Shown here: positions 1-10,189 of the stretch, one piece after another
Numbering within the stretch: the first letter of the stretch is position 1
Layout of the letters: each line of letters begins with the position of its first letter
Source of the DNA: Coenobita brevimanus
Lineage: Eukaryota > Arthropoda > Malacostraca > Decapoda > Coenobitidae
NCBI GenBank assembly: GCA_032717465.1
Contig: CM064715.1
Coordinates: forward strand, 41,351,659-41,415,658
Direction of reading: 5' to 3'
DNA length: 64,000 nt
Notes under the pieces: generated by a model
The model's input: the letters and a program-made list of their open reading frames with translations, nothing else
Told to the model about the DNA's origin: nothing
Database searches by the model: none
Program-made: the position numbers and the translations under genes

Positions 1-69
1 CTATCTTCAGCTAGGCTACAAGAAATTGAGGACAACAGGGAACATGTAAGGTTACTTTTATAAGTCACT

Positions 70-413
70 TAGCTGGGAAGGCAAGACCTGTCTTTTCGTG
101 GACATGAGGGTGGTGATACATTAAATTCCGGAAATTTTATAGAAATTATTCACCTAATTGCAGAATCAAATCGCTCTCTAAAACAAAAGCTAGATCGACA
201 AGAATGAGTTGATATCAGTTGTTGGAAGACCTCAAGGACACAATTTGTGCAGAAGCACAAGAAGCCAAGTATTTTTCAGTTATGGTTGATGAAAGGAAAG
301 ACTTGTCAAAAAAGGAACAGATGGCTATGCTTGTGCGGTACTTTAGTGAGGGTATCACAAGGAACGTGTCATTGGAAGCTGTCGCAGGGAAAAGGTTGAT
401 GCTGAAAGTTTAG
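70..413 (+). pseudogene. hAT transposase fragment (ZMYM1-like, DUF4371)
   Basis: Translation gives LSFRGHEGGDTLNSGNFIEI followed after a frame change by EAKYFSVMVDERKDLSKKEQ. These match the DUF4371 part of ZMYM1-like hAT transposases, where the pattern is LAFRGHDE, GNF(L/I)E, then KYFSV..DET.D.S.KEQ. Only about 110 residues remain. A stop follows the LKQKLDRQE segment at about 205, and the frame changes before 219. The zinc-finger start and the dimerisation tail are absent. It is a dead remnant, not a host gene. Confidence 0.75.
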
Positions 414-503
414 CTGATTTTATATATAAGGAGATAGAACAATCTGGTTAAATTTGGTATGTGTGGCTCAGTGTTATGATGGTGCTAGTGTAATGAGTAG
501 ATG

Positions 504-572
504 CTCTCTCTCTCTCTCTCTCTCTCTCTCCAGTAAATATCTATCTATCTGTCTATCTATATATATATATAG
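504..572. repeat. Compound microsatellite (CT)14, (TATC)n, (TA)n
   Basis: Uninterrupted CT dinucleotides at 504-531 are followed by TATC-type and TA-type repeats at about 540-572. Confidence 0.9.
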
Positions 573-662
573 GATGATGATGATGCCTGTAAAGCTTCAA
601 GTTCTTCAACCAGTAAAGCAATGCCCACTTTAGGAACCACTGATCTGAATGAACTCTTAAGA

Positions 663-907
663 TTCCTACCTACAGGTACAGTCACGGCACATAGTCCTTG
701 ACCAGGGTGTAAGGGAAAGTCAATGCCACCACAGGGCTGCAGTGCATCGGAACACTTTCCCTTACACCCCCTGCAGGGGGTGATGGGGGAAGGAGGCAGA
801 GGGAGTAAGGGAATGTGTTCCGATGCACCGCAGCCCTGTGGTGGCATTGGCTTTTCCTTACACCCTGGTCAAGGGCTATGTGTCGCGACTGTACGTACTT
901 CCTAAGA
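663..907. mobile_element. Foldback MITE with ~100-bp inverted arms
   Basis: The left arm (about 665-766) and right arm (about 804-905) are imperfect reverse complements. Both contain, in opposite orientation, the block GACCAGGGTGTAAGG followed by CCACCACAGGGCTGC. The 37-bp loop is GC-rich. Open frames on both strands here are palindrome by-products, which explains why similar peptides (MPPQGC.ASEH) appear on both strands. No transposase is present. Confidence 0.75.
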
Positions 908-1573
908 TTAATAAAAGCTCTTAATGATAGCCACAATACAATACAAAAGGCAGCTCGATACTGAAGTTAACAGTGCAGCGGGCTAGGAACATATTTACAC
1001 TGACCTTTAATATACCTAGTAAATTATTGTGATTATTACACACACACAAGATATATTTCACCCAAAACATATTGAGGCTAAACACAAATTATTTTTAATT
1101 TCACGGTGTTAACCTTATATATATATATATATATATATACATACAGTACCCTCGCGTCCAACTCGCATTAGTCCAGCACGATTCGGGTCCAGCACGGAGA
1201 GCAATTAATTAGTATTATTTAATACGATTTAATTACTGCAACACGAGTGTGTTATCATAACACGCACAGAGCTCCGAGAAGTGGGCGAAATCTGCAGAGT
1301 TCACTCTAGCACGATCACCCCTGGTCCAACACGGTCATACTGGACATTCCCATGATGATGATAGCCAATGAAAAACTTCTGATCAAGTAGCCTTCCCCGC
1401 CCGCTATCGTGACGTGATCATGATGCCGCCCAATTAAAAACGCTTCTGGTGTCACGTGATGTTTTGTTTACATTTCTCCCACCACAGAGCCACTCAGTCG
1501 CATAATTGCATTGGAAGGTGCTTTTTTCTTGCTGCATTTTCTGCCCTTGTTACTGCATTTTACCCTGCTCACG

Positions 1574-1745
1574 ATGCCTAGGAAGCCTTCTGAGAACCCC
1601 AAGAAGCGTCGGCACCTCCCTCAGGCCACCAAGCTAGAAAGCATCAAGAGGAAGAAGAAAGCGGAGAGGAAAGTTGACATTGCCAAGGCCTACAACATGA
1701 ATGAAGCCAACGTGATCATAATAAAAAACTTAAGACAAGATCCTG
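1574..1745 (+). pseudogene. Tigger transposase N-terminal HTH fragment
   Basis: The start MPRKPSENPKKRRHLP is followed by a basic segment ending KVDIAKAYNMNEA, the psq/CENP-B type helix-turn-helix that opens Tigger transposases. Similarity stops after about 55 codons, so the catalytic DDE domain is deleted. A second coding scrap at about 2195-2340 (DSDSECDFEGFMREVEEEQQ) looks like the acidic C-terminal tail of such proteins. The element cannot make transposase. Confidence 0.75.
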
Positions 1746-2220
1746 GCAGCCGAAGGCTATCACACGGCACTTCATACCAGGTTTGCCGAGGATACGATGG
1801 TAAATCGGAACGGTAACGTGGTAAAATTGCCGACGATACCACGGGCATTTGGAATTCATCTGGATGGATTCCTGCCGAGCATACGACGGCGAAATCAGTG
1901 TGACCAAAACCCAGGCGACTCGACAGAGAATGTATCGTACTACAGCATTGAACATTTAGCCTGACACTGAATACTTATTAATATTTTAGAATAAATATCA
2001 ATCGTTTTGAAACCCTTCTCATCGGCGTGCGTACCAGTTTATAAACAAAGTTGCTTCTCCTTATTCTCAACCGAGTCAGCGACAGCGATCACTTTCCACA
2101 GTCACGAGACGGGGCTCTGGGAACAGTGTGAGAAGCATGCACTTTGCCGAGGATTACAGGGCTAGGACAGGCAGAAGCAGGACCTTCCATGGCTGTGGAC
2201 GAAGATAGTGATTCTGAGTG

Positions 2221-2276
2221 TGATTTCGAAGGATTTATGAGGGAGGTTTGATTTCGAAGGATTTATGAGGGAGGTT
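2221..2276 (+). repeat. 28-bp perfect tandem duplication
   Basis: Two identical 28-bp copies (2221-2248 and 2249-2276) lie in the acidic C-terminal remnant of the Tigger-like element. As 28 is not a multiple of three, the duplication shifts the frame. Confidence 0.9.
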
Positions 2277-3576
2277 GAGGAGGAGCAACAGCCATTACCC
2301 GCTAGTGACGCCAGCAGCCATCCTCCAGGGACCCAGTAGGACTAACTACAGCCTTGGATACCACCTTCCATTCCCAGCAAGCCCACCAACACTATCCTAA
2401 AAGGTTAGTTATCATTCATAGCACAGTACAATTTATTATAATTACAATAGTACCAATATATGTATAGGTATATGGTAGGTATTTAGGGTGACTTTTCCGA
2501 GGGTTGCTGATATAATTCATTTTTCCCCATAAGCTCTATTATTAGTCCAACACGTTTTTGGTCCAACACGTGACCCCTGCATGACAATATTACCTTGCTG
2601 GATGTGAGGGTACTGTATATATATATATATATATATATATTTATTTATTTATATTTATATTATATACACTACTGGGCTACTGTTGATTTTAAGTTGATAA
2701 TTTTGTATGGCCCACGAATGATGTTAAAAATATCCTAATGGCCCTTAATAGGAGAAAGGTTCCCCACCCCTGCTAAGACCACATGTAATTAAAGATAATC
2801 GTAAAAGTATCAGTAAGCAACATGGCAGTAAAGATAATCATAAACCAGAGGGAAACAAAAGTGTTGGTAAGGTTGCCAGTAAGCCACAGGAGAAGCATGA
2901 AGATAAATATAGCAGCAGAAGTGTTGATGGAATGCTGGAGAATCATGAAACAAAAATTATCAGAGTTAATAGAAAGCAGAAGGTAAACTGGTCTACAGAG
3001 AAAGAATGCAACACAAGGAAATCAGGAAAAGATGTAATCAAAGTAGTAGGCAATCAGGAAAATAAAGGATATGTTGTCAAGACCATTATGGCACCTGAAG
3101 CAGCAGAAATACTTTACAATCAACATTGCTAGTCAGTACAAGTAGTAATAAACATGATGCTTGTTCAGAGTACAAACAATCCAAACCAGATGACATTGAC
3201 TGCGGGGAAGCTTAAGTGGTATGGAAATCATAATGACTAAACCTATAGCTTCCTTGTATCCTGTTTATCCTTCATTGAAAAATAATAGTACAAGGTAAAC
3301 TAACAACTTTGCTTTGGATTACTATATACAATTATATGAGTGATTCAGTTAAAATGTCAAAGGAAAATGACCCAAAACAACCTTCTGATGTACAGAAACA
3401 AGATAGAACTATATGTATAGCTGAAGCAGAATTTTAGCTTTAAATCCATTACAGATCTGAAAGAGAAAGTAAGTTCGACATCATCCAAAAGTTGTGAGCA
3501 GTACAATAAAGCAGAAGAGGAGGAAGCATTAAGTGTAGTGCATGATCAGAAATTAGAATTTCTGGCTGATGATGAG

Positions 3577-4169
3577 GTACCAGATGTCAAAGCATCTTAC
3601 CATGAGGTGAAGAATAAGTTCTATCTATCTATCTATTGCCAGACGCCTCAATCCCGTTTGGGGTGGCCACAAACAAATCGCCTCCAAGTCGCCCTGTCCC
3701 CCGCCATTTCACTGCCCCGCTCCCAACTCACACCCCCCTCTCTCATATACCTCTCCACCCTATCCCTCCATCTCATCCTCGACCTCCCCCTCCCTCTTTC
3801 CCCCTCCACCTCACTCACATACACTCTCTTCGTCAGTCTTTCACCCTCCATCCTCTCCACATGGCCAAACCACCTAAGTTACCAGATGTAATGGCAGATT
3901 ACTCTGATGTAAAGATTGAGTTACCAGGTCTCACAGCATATTATCATGGGGTAAAGAATGAGTTACTGGATGTCACAGCAGATTACTTTGAGGTAAAGAA
4001 TAATTCACCACATGTCATAGGAGATTCCTGTGAGGTAGAGAATCATTTACCAAATAACATGTCAGATTACCATAAGGTAGAGAATGAGTTATCAGATGTC
4101 ACAGCAGATTGCCTTGAGGTAGAGAATCCATTAGCAGATGTCCTGGCAGATTACCCTGAGGGAAAGAAA
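3577..4169 (+). repeat. Eight-unit 42-bp (14-codon) coding tandem array
   Basis: Unit 1 is at 3577-3618. Units 2-8 start at 3879, 3921, 3963, 4005, 4047, 4089 and 4131. The consensus is roughly LPDVTADYxEVKNE; examples are VPDVKASYHEVKNK, LPDVMADYSDVKIE and LLDVTADYFEVKNN. All units are in phase, with many substitutions and no length change. The interruption between units 1 and 2 is exactly the RTE insertion; without it unit 1 runs into unit 2 in frame. Confidence 0.85.
3621..3874 (-). mobile_element. RTE-B LINE, 5'-truncated 3' end
   Basis: The left end is a (CTAT)n tract followed by TTGCCAGACGCCTCAATCCC, the reverse complement of the 3' terminus also seen at 36.2, 44.6 and 61.3 kb. The 254-bp insert is flanked by TAAGTT at 3615-3620 and 3875-3880, consistent with target-primed insertion. 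It encodes only the last ~70 residues of the RTE protein (RLTKRVYVSEVEG). It interrupts the 14-residue repeat array. Confidence 0.9.
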
Positions 4170-4428
4170 TGAATGGGTCAGAAAAAAGCATACATCGTGC
4201 ATTTTGCAGCATCAACGGATGCCCAAGAACAGGAAGTTGTCCAAGTGTAGTTCTGTGCAGGGTAGTGCCTTGAAATCACAGGACTACCAGGCCCCAAAGA
4301 ACAAAGGAGAGGGTGGGAGGCCAAGTATAGAACTGACAGAATTGGTGGATATATTCGCTGGATGCTTCACTGAAATAGACCTTATTACAGTCACGTATAA
4401 CACCAAGACCGAAGTGTTGTCCTTCTGA

Positions 4429-5357
4429 TGTGCGACTTGTGGTTGGGATATAATTTTTCTCACATATGCACTGGAGCATAGTCAGTAGATTATTTTTACT
4501 TACCAGTAACCCCTTCACTTCGATGCCTGAGCCAGATGATTTGCGTCACAGCCATAAAATGCATAGGACTGCCAATTGCTTCCCATATCTGTGCTGGATA
4601 TTGTTTCAGTAGAGCCGAGCAAAAAGCGTTGGATATTGTGACAACGGATAATTGAGAGATTACTGTACTAAGGTTGTGCAGTATCTTTCTCCGGATGGAA
4701 AAGTCATCTTTAAGGAGAATTAAATTGTCTGCTGATAGAAAGAATTGGGTAAAGAATATGTCATCAGTTTCAAAAAGTAATTCCTGAAAGGATGGGGTAC
4801 TTTCATCAGCTGAGTACAGTCAGTTAGTGGAAACAAGTAAAATTCTATTGACTCTGCCACCCTGTAGTGATTAACTTGAGATTTGAATTAACCTTTCCAT
4901 CTTAGGAGTGGTTAGGATTTCTTGCTTGCTTAAAGCCAATAAAGCAAGTGAGACTGGTAACTGTTGCTTTAAATGTCAAGACTGAATAGCCTATTCTGGA
5001 CCCTTATGCTCATGTTGATGTGATGCAGAATGGGATTGATTGTTGTTGTTTTTTTTAAGTAACTTAAAACCCTACATGTCAGCAACATACTTTATTTTCA
5101 CTAGCTTCAGATTATGTTATTCAACTTGGAGTGAATGGGTAATTGATAATGAAAGTTGTATCTAACTTTTTTAATTCACTGAGTCTCCCCAGAGTTAAAT
5201 AGAATTGTCTAGAGATAGCAGAATAAAATTAATATACTTTTATGGATTGATGGGGTTGATAAATGATTCCATTGGTTGAACAGGGTTGTGCTAGGTTACT
5301 CAATATAGAATCCTTATGTATCTCAGTTGTCCTGTAGACATTAAGCTTTCTTATGTA
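4429..5357. other. Unassigned spacer
   Basis: No known element is recognised. A short plus-strand frame at 4695-4868 (MEKSSLRRIKLSADRKNW, one internal stop) has Ser/Lys-rich composition like the upstream decayed coding region and may belong to it, but this is weak. Confidence 0.4.
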
Positions 5358-5891
5358 CAGCAGACCCTCGTTATACGATGAACCAGTATACAGTACGTTG
5401 AATTGCTTATATGATGATGAAAAAGAATCAGGATCTCGTTTCATTTTATTATAACGCCTTTGCTTATATGGTCATTATGATCCTGTATGAAGTCTCACTG
5501 GTTGATGTATGGTCACTGTTTTCTCGTGTATGATTATCAACATGCAAACTGACAGTCATTTGCCTGTTCCAAGGTGGCCTTTGAACTCGATTACTGTTGG
5601 ATGTGGTAGTGTCAGTGATGGAACAATAATGTGGTGTTGGATTTAAAGCAGCAAGTGAAATGCAATAACTACCACCTTTGGTGAGGTGGAAACTAATTTT
5701 TATTCTTATTTTTGGTGGTAAGTGGGAAGTGAAGTGAAATAACCTGCAGTTGAGGGTGAGTTTTTATCCTTGTGGAGTGGGTGACCCTTGACCCAAAACA
5801 TATCCCCACAGAACCCATAGTTGTAACTGACCCAGTATATGATGGATCTCTCAAATACAGCACAGCCTCGTCGTAAAATGAGGGCATGCTG
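5358..5891. mobile_element. TA-flanked MITE, family shared with 60.3 kb
   Basis: Left end CAGCAGACCCTCGTTATACG and right end (reverse strand CAGCATGCCCTCATTTTACG) are imperfect inverted repeats, flanked by TA at 5356-5357 and 5892-5893. The internal block around 5570-5730 is clearly related to 60430-60600. No transposase is present. The ends resemble Tigger/pogo-type termini. Confidence 0.8.
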
Positions 5892-6056
5892 TACCTTATT
5901 AATCAAAGTGTATTTTTTTATGTTAAGTAGCCATAAGGAAGCATCAGTATTATTTTATTATTACAGTATTATTGTCCTTTTTTTTTTCTATTTCATTAAG
6001 TTTCTATAAATAGCCATAAATCCCTTGAGTTCATTGATGTAAAAGATCATTATTTT

Positions 6057-7690
6057 AGTCTATCTATAGCCCGACACCCTAATCCCGCAAAGGGTGGCCG
6101 CAGACAAAACGCCTCCAAGTCACTCTGTCACCCACCATTTGACTACCCTCCCCCAACTTGCCCCCCCCCTCCCTCATATACCTCTCAACTCCATCCCTCC
6201 ACCTCATCCTCGGTCTACCCCTCCCTCTCCCTCCCTCTACCTCACCTACATACACCCTCTTAGTCAGTCTTTGATTCTCCATTCTCTCTACATGTCCAAA
6301 CCACCTCAGTGTATTTCTCCTAATCTTCTCAACCACATCCACATCCACCCCACAACGTTCCTTCACTTCTTCATTCGTCAACCTGTCCTTCCATGTCACT
6401 CCACATGCTCCTCTCAGGTAACTCATTTCCACTGCTCTCACTCTTGACTTGTTCCCCTCTTGCAAGGTCCATGCTTCGCTTCCATACGTCAGGGTAGGGA
6501 TCACAATACTATCATGCAGTGACTTCTTAACTTCCATACTCACCTCCCTATTCCTCATCACTGCTTTCAGTGAACCAACAACCTTCCTTCCCTGCTGTAC
6601 CCTTTCACGCACTTCATCCCCCAAAGTTCCATCCTTACTCATCACACTACCCAAGTACTTGAATGCACTCACATTCTCCATATCCTCACCATCCAACCTC
6701 ACTGTACATTCTGTGACTTCATTCCTCTCAAACACCATAACTTTACTTTTGTTTACATTAACTTTCAGCTTCCTCCTCCTACACACTGCCCCAAATTCAT
6801 TCACCAAACCTTCCAACTCCCATTCATCTTCACTCAACAATACTGTATCATCAGCAAACAGCAACACCGGAATCTTCCAAATCTCACCCTCATTCACTAG
6901 AGCCACTCCCACATCCACTGCCCTACCTTGCACCTCCTTTACAACCCCATCCATGTATATATTAAACAGCCATGGAGACATCACACAACCCTGTTTCAGT
7001 CCCACATTGAGATCAAAGAACTCACTCAGCTCGCCATCCACTCGCACCATAGACCTAGCTCCCTCATACATACTCTTCACAGCACTCAACAATTTCCCCT
7101 CCACTCCATATATTCTAAATATCTTCCACATACCTTGCCTATCTATTCTGTCATAAGCTTTCTCCAAGTCCATGAAGGCAGCATACACTTTCCTTCCCTT
7201 CTCTAGATACTTCTCCACTAAACATCTTAGAACAAATATCTGATCTACACACCCTTTTCCCTTCCTAAATCCCCCTTGTTCTTCTCCAACTAGCTCCTCT
7301 GTCATATGCCTAACCCTGTCAGTGAGTATTCTACCATATATTTTACCAGTCACACTAAGAAGGCAAATACCCCTATGGTTACCACATACTTCTCTCTCCC
7401 CTTTTCCTTTGTATAAAGGAACAATTATACCTGATTTCCAGTCCTCTGGAACCCTTCCCTCTTCCCAAGCCAATCTACACAACTTCCATATCCACTCCAC
7501 AACAATCTCACCCACAACAATCTCCCCCCATACCTAAGCATTTTACCACACACTCCATCAATTCCTGGGGCCTTTCCCAACTTAATCTTCTTCATCGTCT
7601 CCACTACTTCCGCCCTACTGATCTCTTCCTCCCTCCTCTCATCTCTTCTTCTCCCAGCCATTCCCCAACCACTTATACTCGCACAGTGTT
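6057..7690 (-). mobile_element. RTE-A LINE, 5'-truncated
   Basis: The 3' end lies at a (TATC)n tract next to TATAGCCCGACACCCTAATC. The copy runs leftwards on the minus strand from about 7690, where similarity to the longer copy at 61.7-64.0 kb stops abruptly. The endonuclease domain is missing. Close relatives lie at 13.2 kb and 61.7 kb. Confidence 0.9.
6079..7515 (-). pseudogene. RTE-type reverse transcriptase, 478 codons
   Basis: The frame covers RT fingers and palm (DWKSGIIVPLYKGKG near residue 26; GFRKGKGCVDQIF near 82), the first acidic segment AAFMDLEKAYDRID near 112, GLKQGCVMSPWLFNIYMDG near 172, and the catalytic FADD at 220-223. It ends in the RTE-like tail RRNTLRWFGHVERME and a basic GGRGRGRPRMRWRDG stretch. 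The first Met is not a true start. The upstream part (7520-7690, KIKLGKAPGIDGVCGKML) continues in another frame, so a frameshift and 5' truncation disable it. The retained enzyme region would have copied the element RNA into DNA at the target site. Confidence 0.9.
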
Positions 7691-7998
7691 ATAATACAGT
7701 ATTCTTATGTGGCCATTGCTGTGATAATTTAGTTTTTACTATTATTATTATTATTATTATTGTTATTATACCTGTATATCACTTGCATTTGAGAACTTTG
7801 GTTTTGCCTTCTTCCAGCTGCATCCATTTTATTTTTATTCAGTTTAGAGAACATCTAGCAAATGGGTTGCTGAAGACATGGAGAAAACTTAGTGAATGGG
7901 TTACTGAAGGCCACATAAAACCCCTCCCAATTGAAAAGCCTTCTAAGCTGGATAAAATCATCTGATGGCACAAAAAATGGTAATGTACATGTACAGTA
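7691..7998. other. Unassigned spacer with (ATT)n
   Basis: It contains an (ATT)n microsatellite at about 7738-7768 and otherwise no recognisable feature. Confidence 0.5.
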
Positions 7999-8504
7999 CA
8001 GTCTCTCCTCGTCTAACACGGTTTTCCCTAATGCATGCAGTATCGCTTCTAACACAGCCATTGATGAAGCTAACATGGTTTTTTGAACCAGGCAGGCGGT
8101 GATGAAACGAATCATAAGAGTGTTGCCTTGCCAACGGGCGTCATCTACCTCCCAGCCAATCGCGCTTCAGCATTCTCGCTTTTGAACTACCCAGCCAATG
8201 AGGACACTTCCAGCTCCTGCCTGCCTTCCCACTCTGCCTGCTCCTCTTATCCTCCCATAAGGTAAATAAAATGTGGCTTTTAACAGTAATAATACTCTTT
8301 TATAATTTTTTGAACCATATTAATGCTTTCTAGGGGGTTAAAATTGGAGGTTATAAAAAATTTTTGCACCACAAGGGGGGAAAAGTGGACTTTGGGCAGG
8401 GGTGCAGAAGGAAATAGGGGGCTTCAAGAGTCCCTGTAACACAAAATTTCTCCAACACGGTAGGAGTGCAGAAGCAATTAACCGTGTTAGACGAGGACAG
8501 ACTG
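7999..8504. mobile_element. Tigger-like MITE, 506 bp
   Basis: Left end CAGTCTCTCCTCGTCTAACA and right end (reverse strand CAGTCTGTCCTCGTCTAACA) differ at one position over 20 bp. TA duplications flank it at 7997-7998 and 8505-8506. The start and TA target fit the Tigger/pogo group. No transposase remains. Confidence 0.9.
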
Positions 8505-8505
8505 T

Positions 8506-9244
8506 ATCACTAAAAATGTATGGCTCTGTAAGCTTATCATCCTTGTGAAGAAATGTGGTTAGCAGCTGGAAGTGCCAGTTTAGAAATATTTGGCTATAAT
8601 AGTGTGTTTCAAGTTGATAGAGATGGTCTTCAGTAATGGACATAATCATCATCATCCTCATTAAACCAACTTTATTTTCCCTCTTTAAAAAAAAAAAAAA
8701 AAAAAGTGTAGCATCCAGAAGTATGAAAGTACTGTATTGTTTATTTAAGATACATACTGTTATATCTTTGTTTATTATGTGTTGGTCAGTTGAGTGAAGC
8801 CCATGATATAAGCCTTGATGATTACGATTATTCAGGACCAGGATACACAGTCACACATACAGTCAAAACCCTGTCATAACTCAGGCTCTGATTTGCAGGA
8901 TGGACAAAGAGGCTGTCAAACCTTTCTCTGTTTCCCTGCTCCATAGATAAAGTCTGGTTAAAAAATGAAAATTACTGCAGGTTTTAACTGTTTTCTCTAG
9001 GAAGATGAGGGAAAGGAGTGCAGAGTCTTCCCATATTTAGTTCTTCATGTAAAAACATATCTGAGTTACAACAGGGAATCAATCTTAAATATGTTTGAGA
9101 ATCTCACCCTAGGTTTGTGACAGTGACCTTCCCTGAAGAATAACACAGTGGACAAGATTCTCATATATTATGGAGGCTTTCTAACATAATTTTCTTACCA
9201 ACTGATTTTTCTGTATGGCACATTAGCATTCTTTCAAGGACACG
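8506..9244. other. Unassigned spacer
   Basis: It has an A run at about 8688-8705. I see no coding region or classified repeat. Confidence 0.4.
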
Positions 9245-9365
9245 AGAGAGGGATGGAGTGGAAAGATAAATGAGAGGGTGTACAGTATGTGTAAGTTGGA
9301 GGGAGGGCAGCCAAATGGCAAAGGACAGGGCAATGTGGGGGCATTTTATTTGTTGCCACCTCTTA
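9245..9365 (+). mobile_element. Degenerate RTE-B 3' fragment
   Basis: The segment GGGATGGAGTGGAAAGATAA and following bases, ending near TTTGTTGCCACCTC, align by eye with the C-terminal and 3' sequence of the RTE-B copies (RWRDGVERYMREG ... FVCGHP). It is heavily mutated. Confidence 0.55.
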
Positions 9366-9581
9366 TAGTATTAAGGCATACAAATAATATCTATATTAAT
9401 ATGGTATAAGTAATCTGTAAGAGAACTGAAGGTGTATTGTGCAAAATAATAAAGAAAAGGTTATTGAAAGCCTCCTAATGATATTCAGCAACCAGAAAAA
9501 TAGATACAGTACCAACAGCACATTTAAGTTTGATTAGAAAGTTGAACAAAAGAATGTCAGAATCAAGACCCATTGATTCCA

Positions 9582-9583
<2 letters not shown>

Positions 9584-9621
<38 letters not shown>
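9584..9621. repeat. Poly-T tract (38 nt)
   Basis: An uninterrupted T run, possibly the tail of a minus-strand retroelement or SINE too decayed to recognise. Confidence 0.9.
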
Positions 9622-9624
<3 letters not shown>

Positions 9625-9640
9625 AGAGAAAAACTTTAGT

Positions 9641-9856
9641 TATATTGCCCTGTATTCCCTTCCTTTCCCCAGTTTGTTTGCATATTCAGAGCATTATATA
9701 CTGTAGATCTGAAGTTAATTGTAATTGAACCCTATTGTGGAGTTTAATTATATTACCTCGTATTCCCTTCCTTTCCCCAGTTTGTTTGCATAGTCAGAGC
9801 ATTATATACTGTAGATCTGTAGTTAATTGTATTTGAACCCTATTTTGGAGTTTAAT
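9641..9856 (+). repeat. 108-bp tandem duplication
   Basis: Units 9641-9748 and 9749-9856 are nearly identical, differing at a few positions. Both contain TTCCCTTCCTTTCCCCAG and GCATTATATACTGTAGATCT. No coding content is seen. Confidence 0.9.
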
Positions 9857-9907
9857 CCATCCTTACAGTGCCGGCACTGGTTATTGAGTAAGGAAGTTAA
9901 CTACTGT

Positions 9908-10070
9908 ATGATCAGTTTACTTCTTTCACATCCTTCACAGCTTCATGTTTCCTCTCATATAAATTCACCAACATTTACAAGGACGTGGAGAAATTTTAAA
10001 TGTTGGTGAATTTATATGATAGAAAACATGGAGCTGCAAAAGATGTGAAATAAGGAAGTTAACTGATCAG
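9908..10070. repeat. Inverted repeat with ~70-bp arms
   Basis: The left arm (9908-9977) and right arm (9997-10070) are imperfect reverse complements sharing ATATAAATTCACCAACATTT. A 19-bp loop separates them. It is probably a foldback MITE or a local inverted duplication; no flanking duplication was identified. Confidence 0.75.
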
Positions 10071-10189
10071 AGTGTAAAAGAGAAAATGCCTAGAAGGTAT
10101 GATCATGTACTGTATAGAGGAAATGGAGATAAATAAGGTGGTTTTCTGTTGGTAGTTCTATTTTTATTATGGCACAAGTTTATTGACTG

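Larger units (their letters stand above)
1144..2615 (+). mobile_element. Tigger/pogo-type transposon, internally deleted
   Basis: The left end CAGTACCCTCGCGTCCA and the right end (reverse strand CAGTACCCTCACATCCAGC) form inverted repeats. They are flanked by TA at 1142-1143 and 2616-2617, the Tc1/mariner/pogo target duplication. The 1472-bp element keeps only the N-terminal and C-terminal ends of the transposase. It sits inside the hAT element at an AT-repeat, so it is younger than the hAT copy. Confidence 0.85.
1..2772 (+). mobile_element. hAT transposon, 3' portion (5' end outside window)
   Basis: The right terminus around 2757-2772 reads, on the reverse strand, CAGGGGTGGGGAACC, a typical hAT/Charlie-type terminal inverted repeat. 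A DUF4371-like transposase fragment lies at the left edge. Between them sit later insertions: a foldback MITE (663-907) and a Tigger-like element (1144-2615). The left terminus is outside the window, so the 8-bp target duplication cannot be checked. The element ends directly against the decayed coding region at 2752-4428. The link between the left transposase fragment and the right terminus is inferred from spacing and family type. Confidence 0.6.
2752..4428 (+). pseudogene. Unidentified Lys/Glu/Ser-rich coding region with 14-residue repeats
   Basis: I do not recognise this protein. A frame is open from 2752 to 3129 (residues such as KPQEKHEDKYSSRSVDGMLE). It seems to continue in another frame to about 3230. 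It resumes at 3336 (MSDSVKMSKENDPKQPSDVQ) and leads, after an apparent one-base insertion in a T run at about 3435, into SITDLKEKVSSTSSKSCEQY and then eight 14-residue repeats. An RTE fragment splits the array. After the last unit an extra A near 4167 shifts into a frame open to 4428 (for example KNKGEGGRPSIELTELVDIF). The composition is polar and low-complexity, with no signal peptide or membrane segment. Homopolymer indels may be decay or assembly error. It could be a host exon or part of an unrecognised element. Confidence 0.45.

Noticed and set aside
557..936. Overlapping ORFs with similar peptides on both strands
   Set aside because: They are explained by the foldback inverted repeat at 663-907.
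3636..3860. Pro-rich ORF leading into the 14-residue repeats
   Set aside because: The Pro-rich part is the antisense of the RTE 3' end, with the same shadow peptide at 36.2 and 44.6 kb. The apparent fusion is an insertion artefact.
6449..7156. 235-codon plus-strand ORF
   Set aside because: It lies antisense to the RTE-A reverse transcriptase, and its Ser/Thr/Leu/Pro-rich composition is the expected shadow of the real frame.
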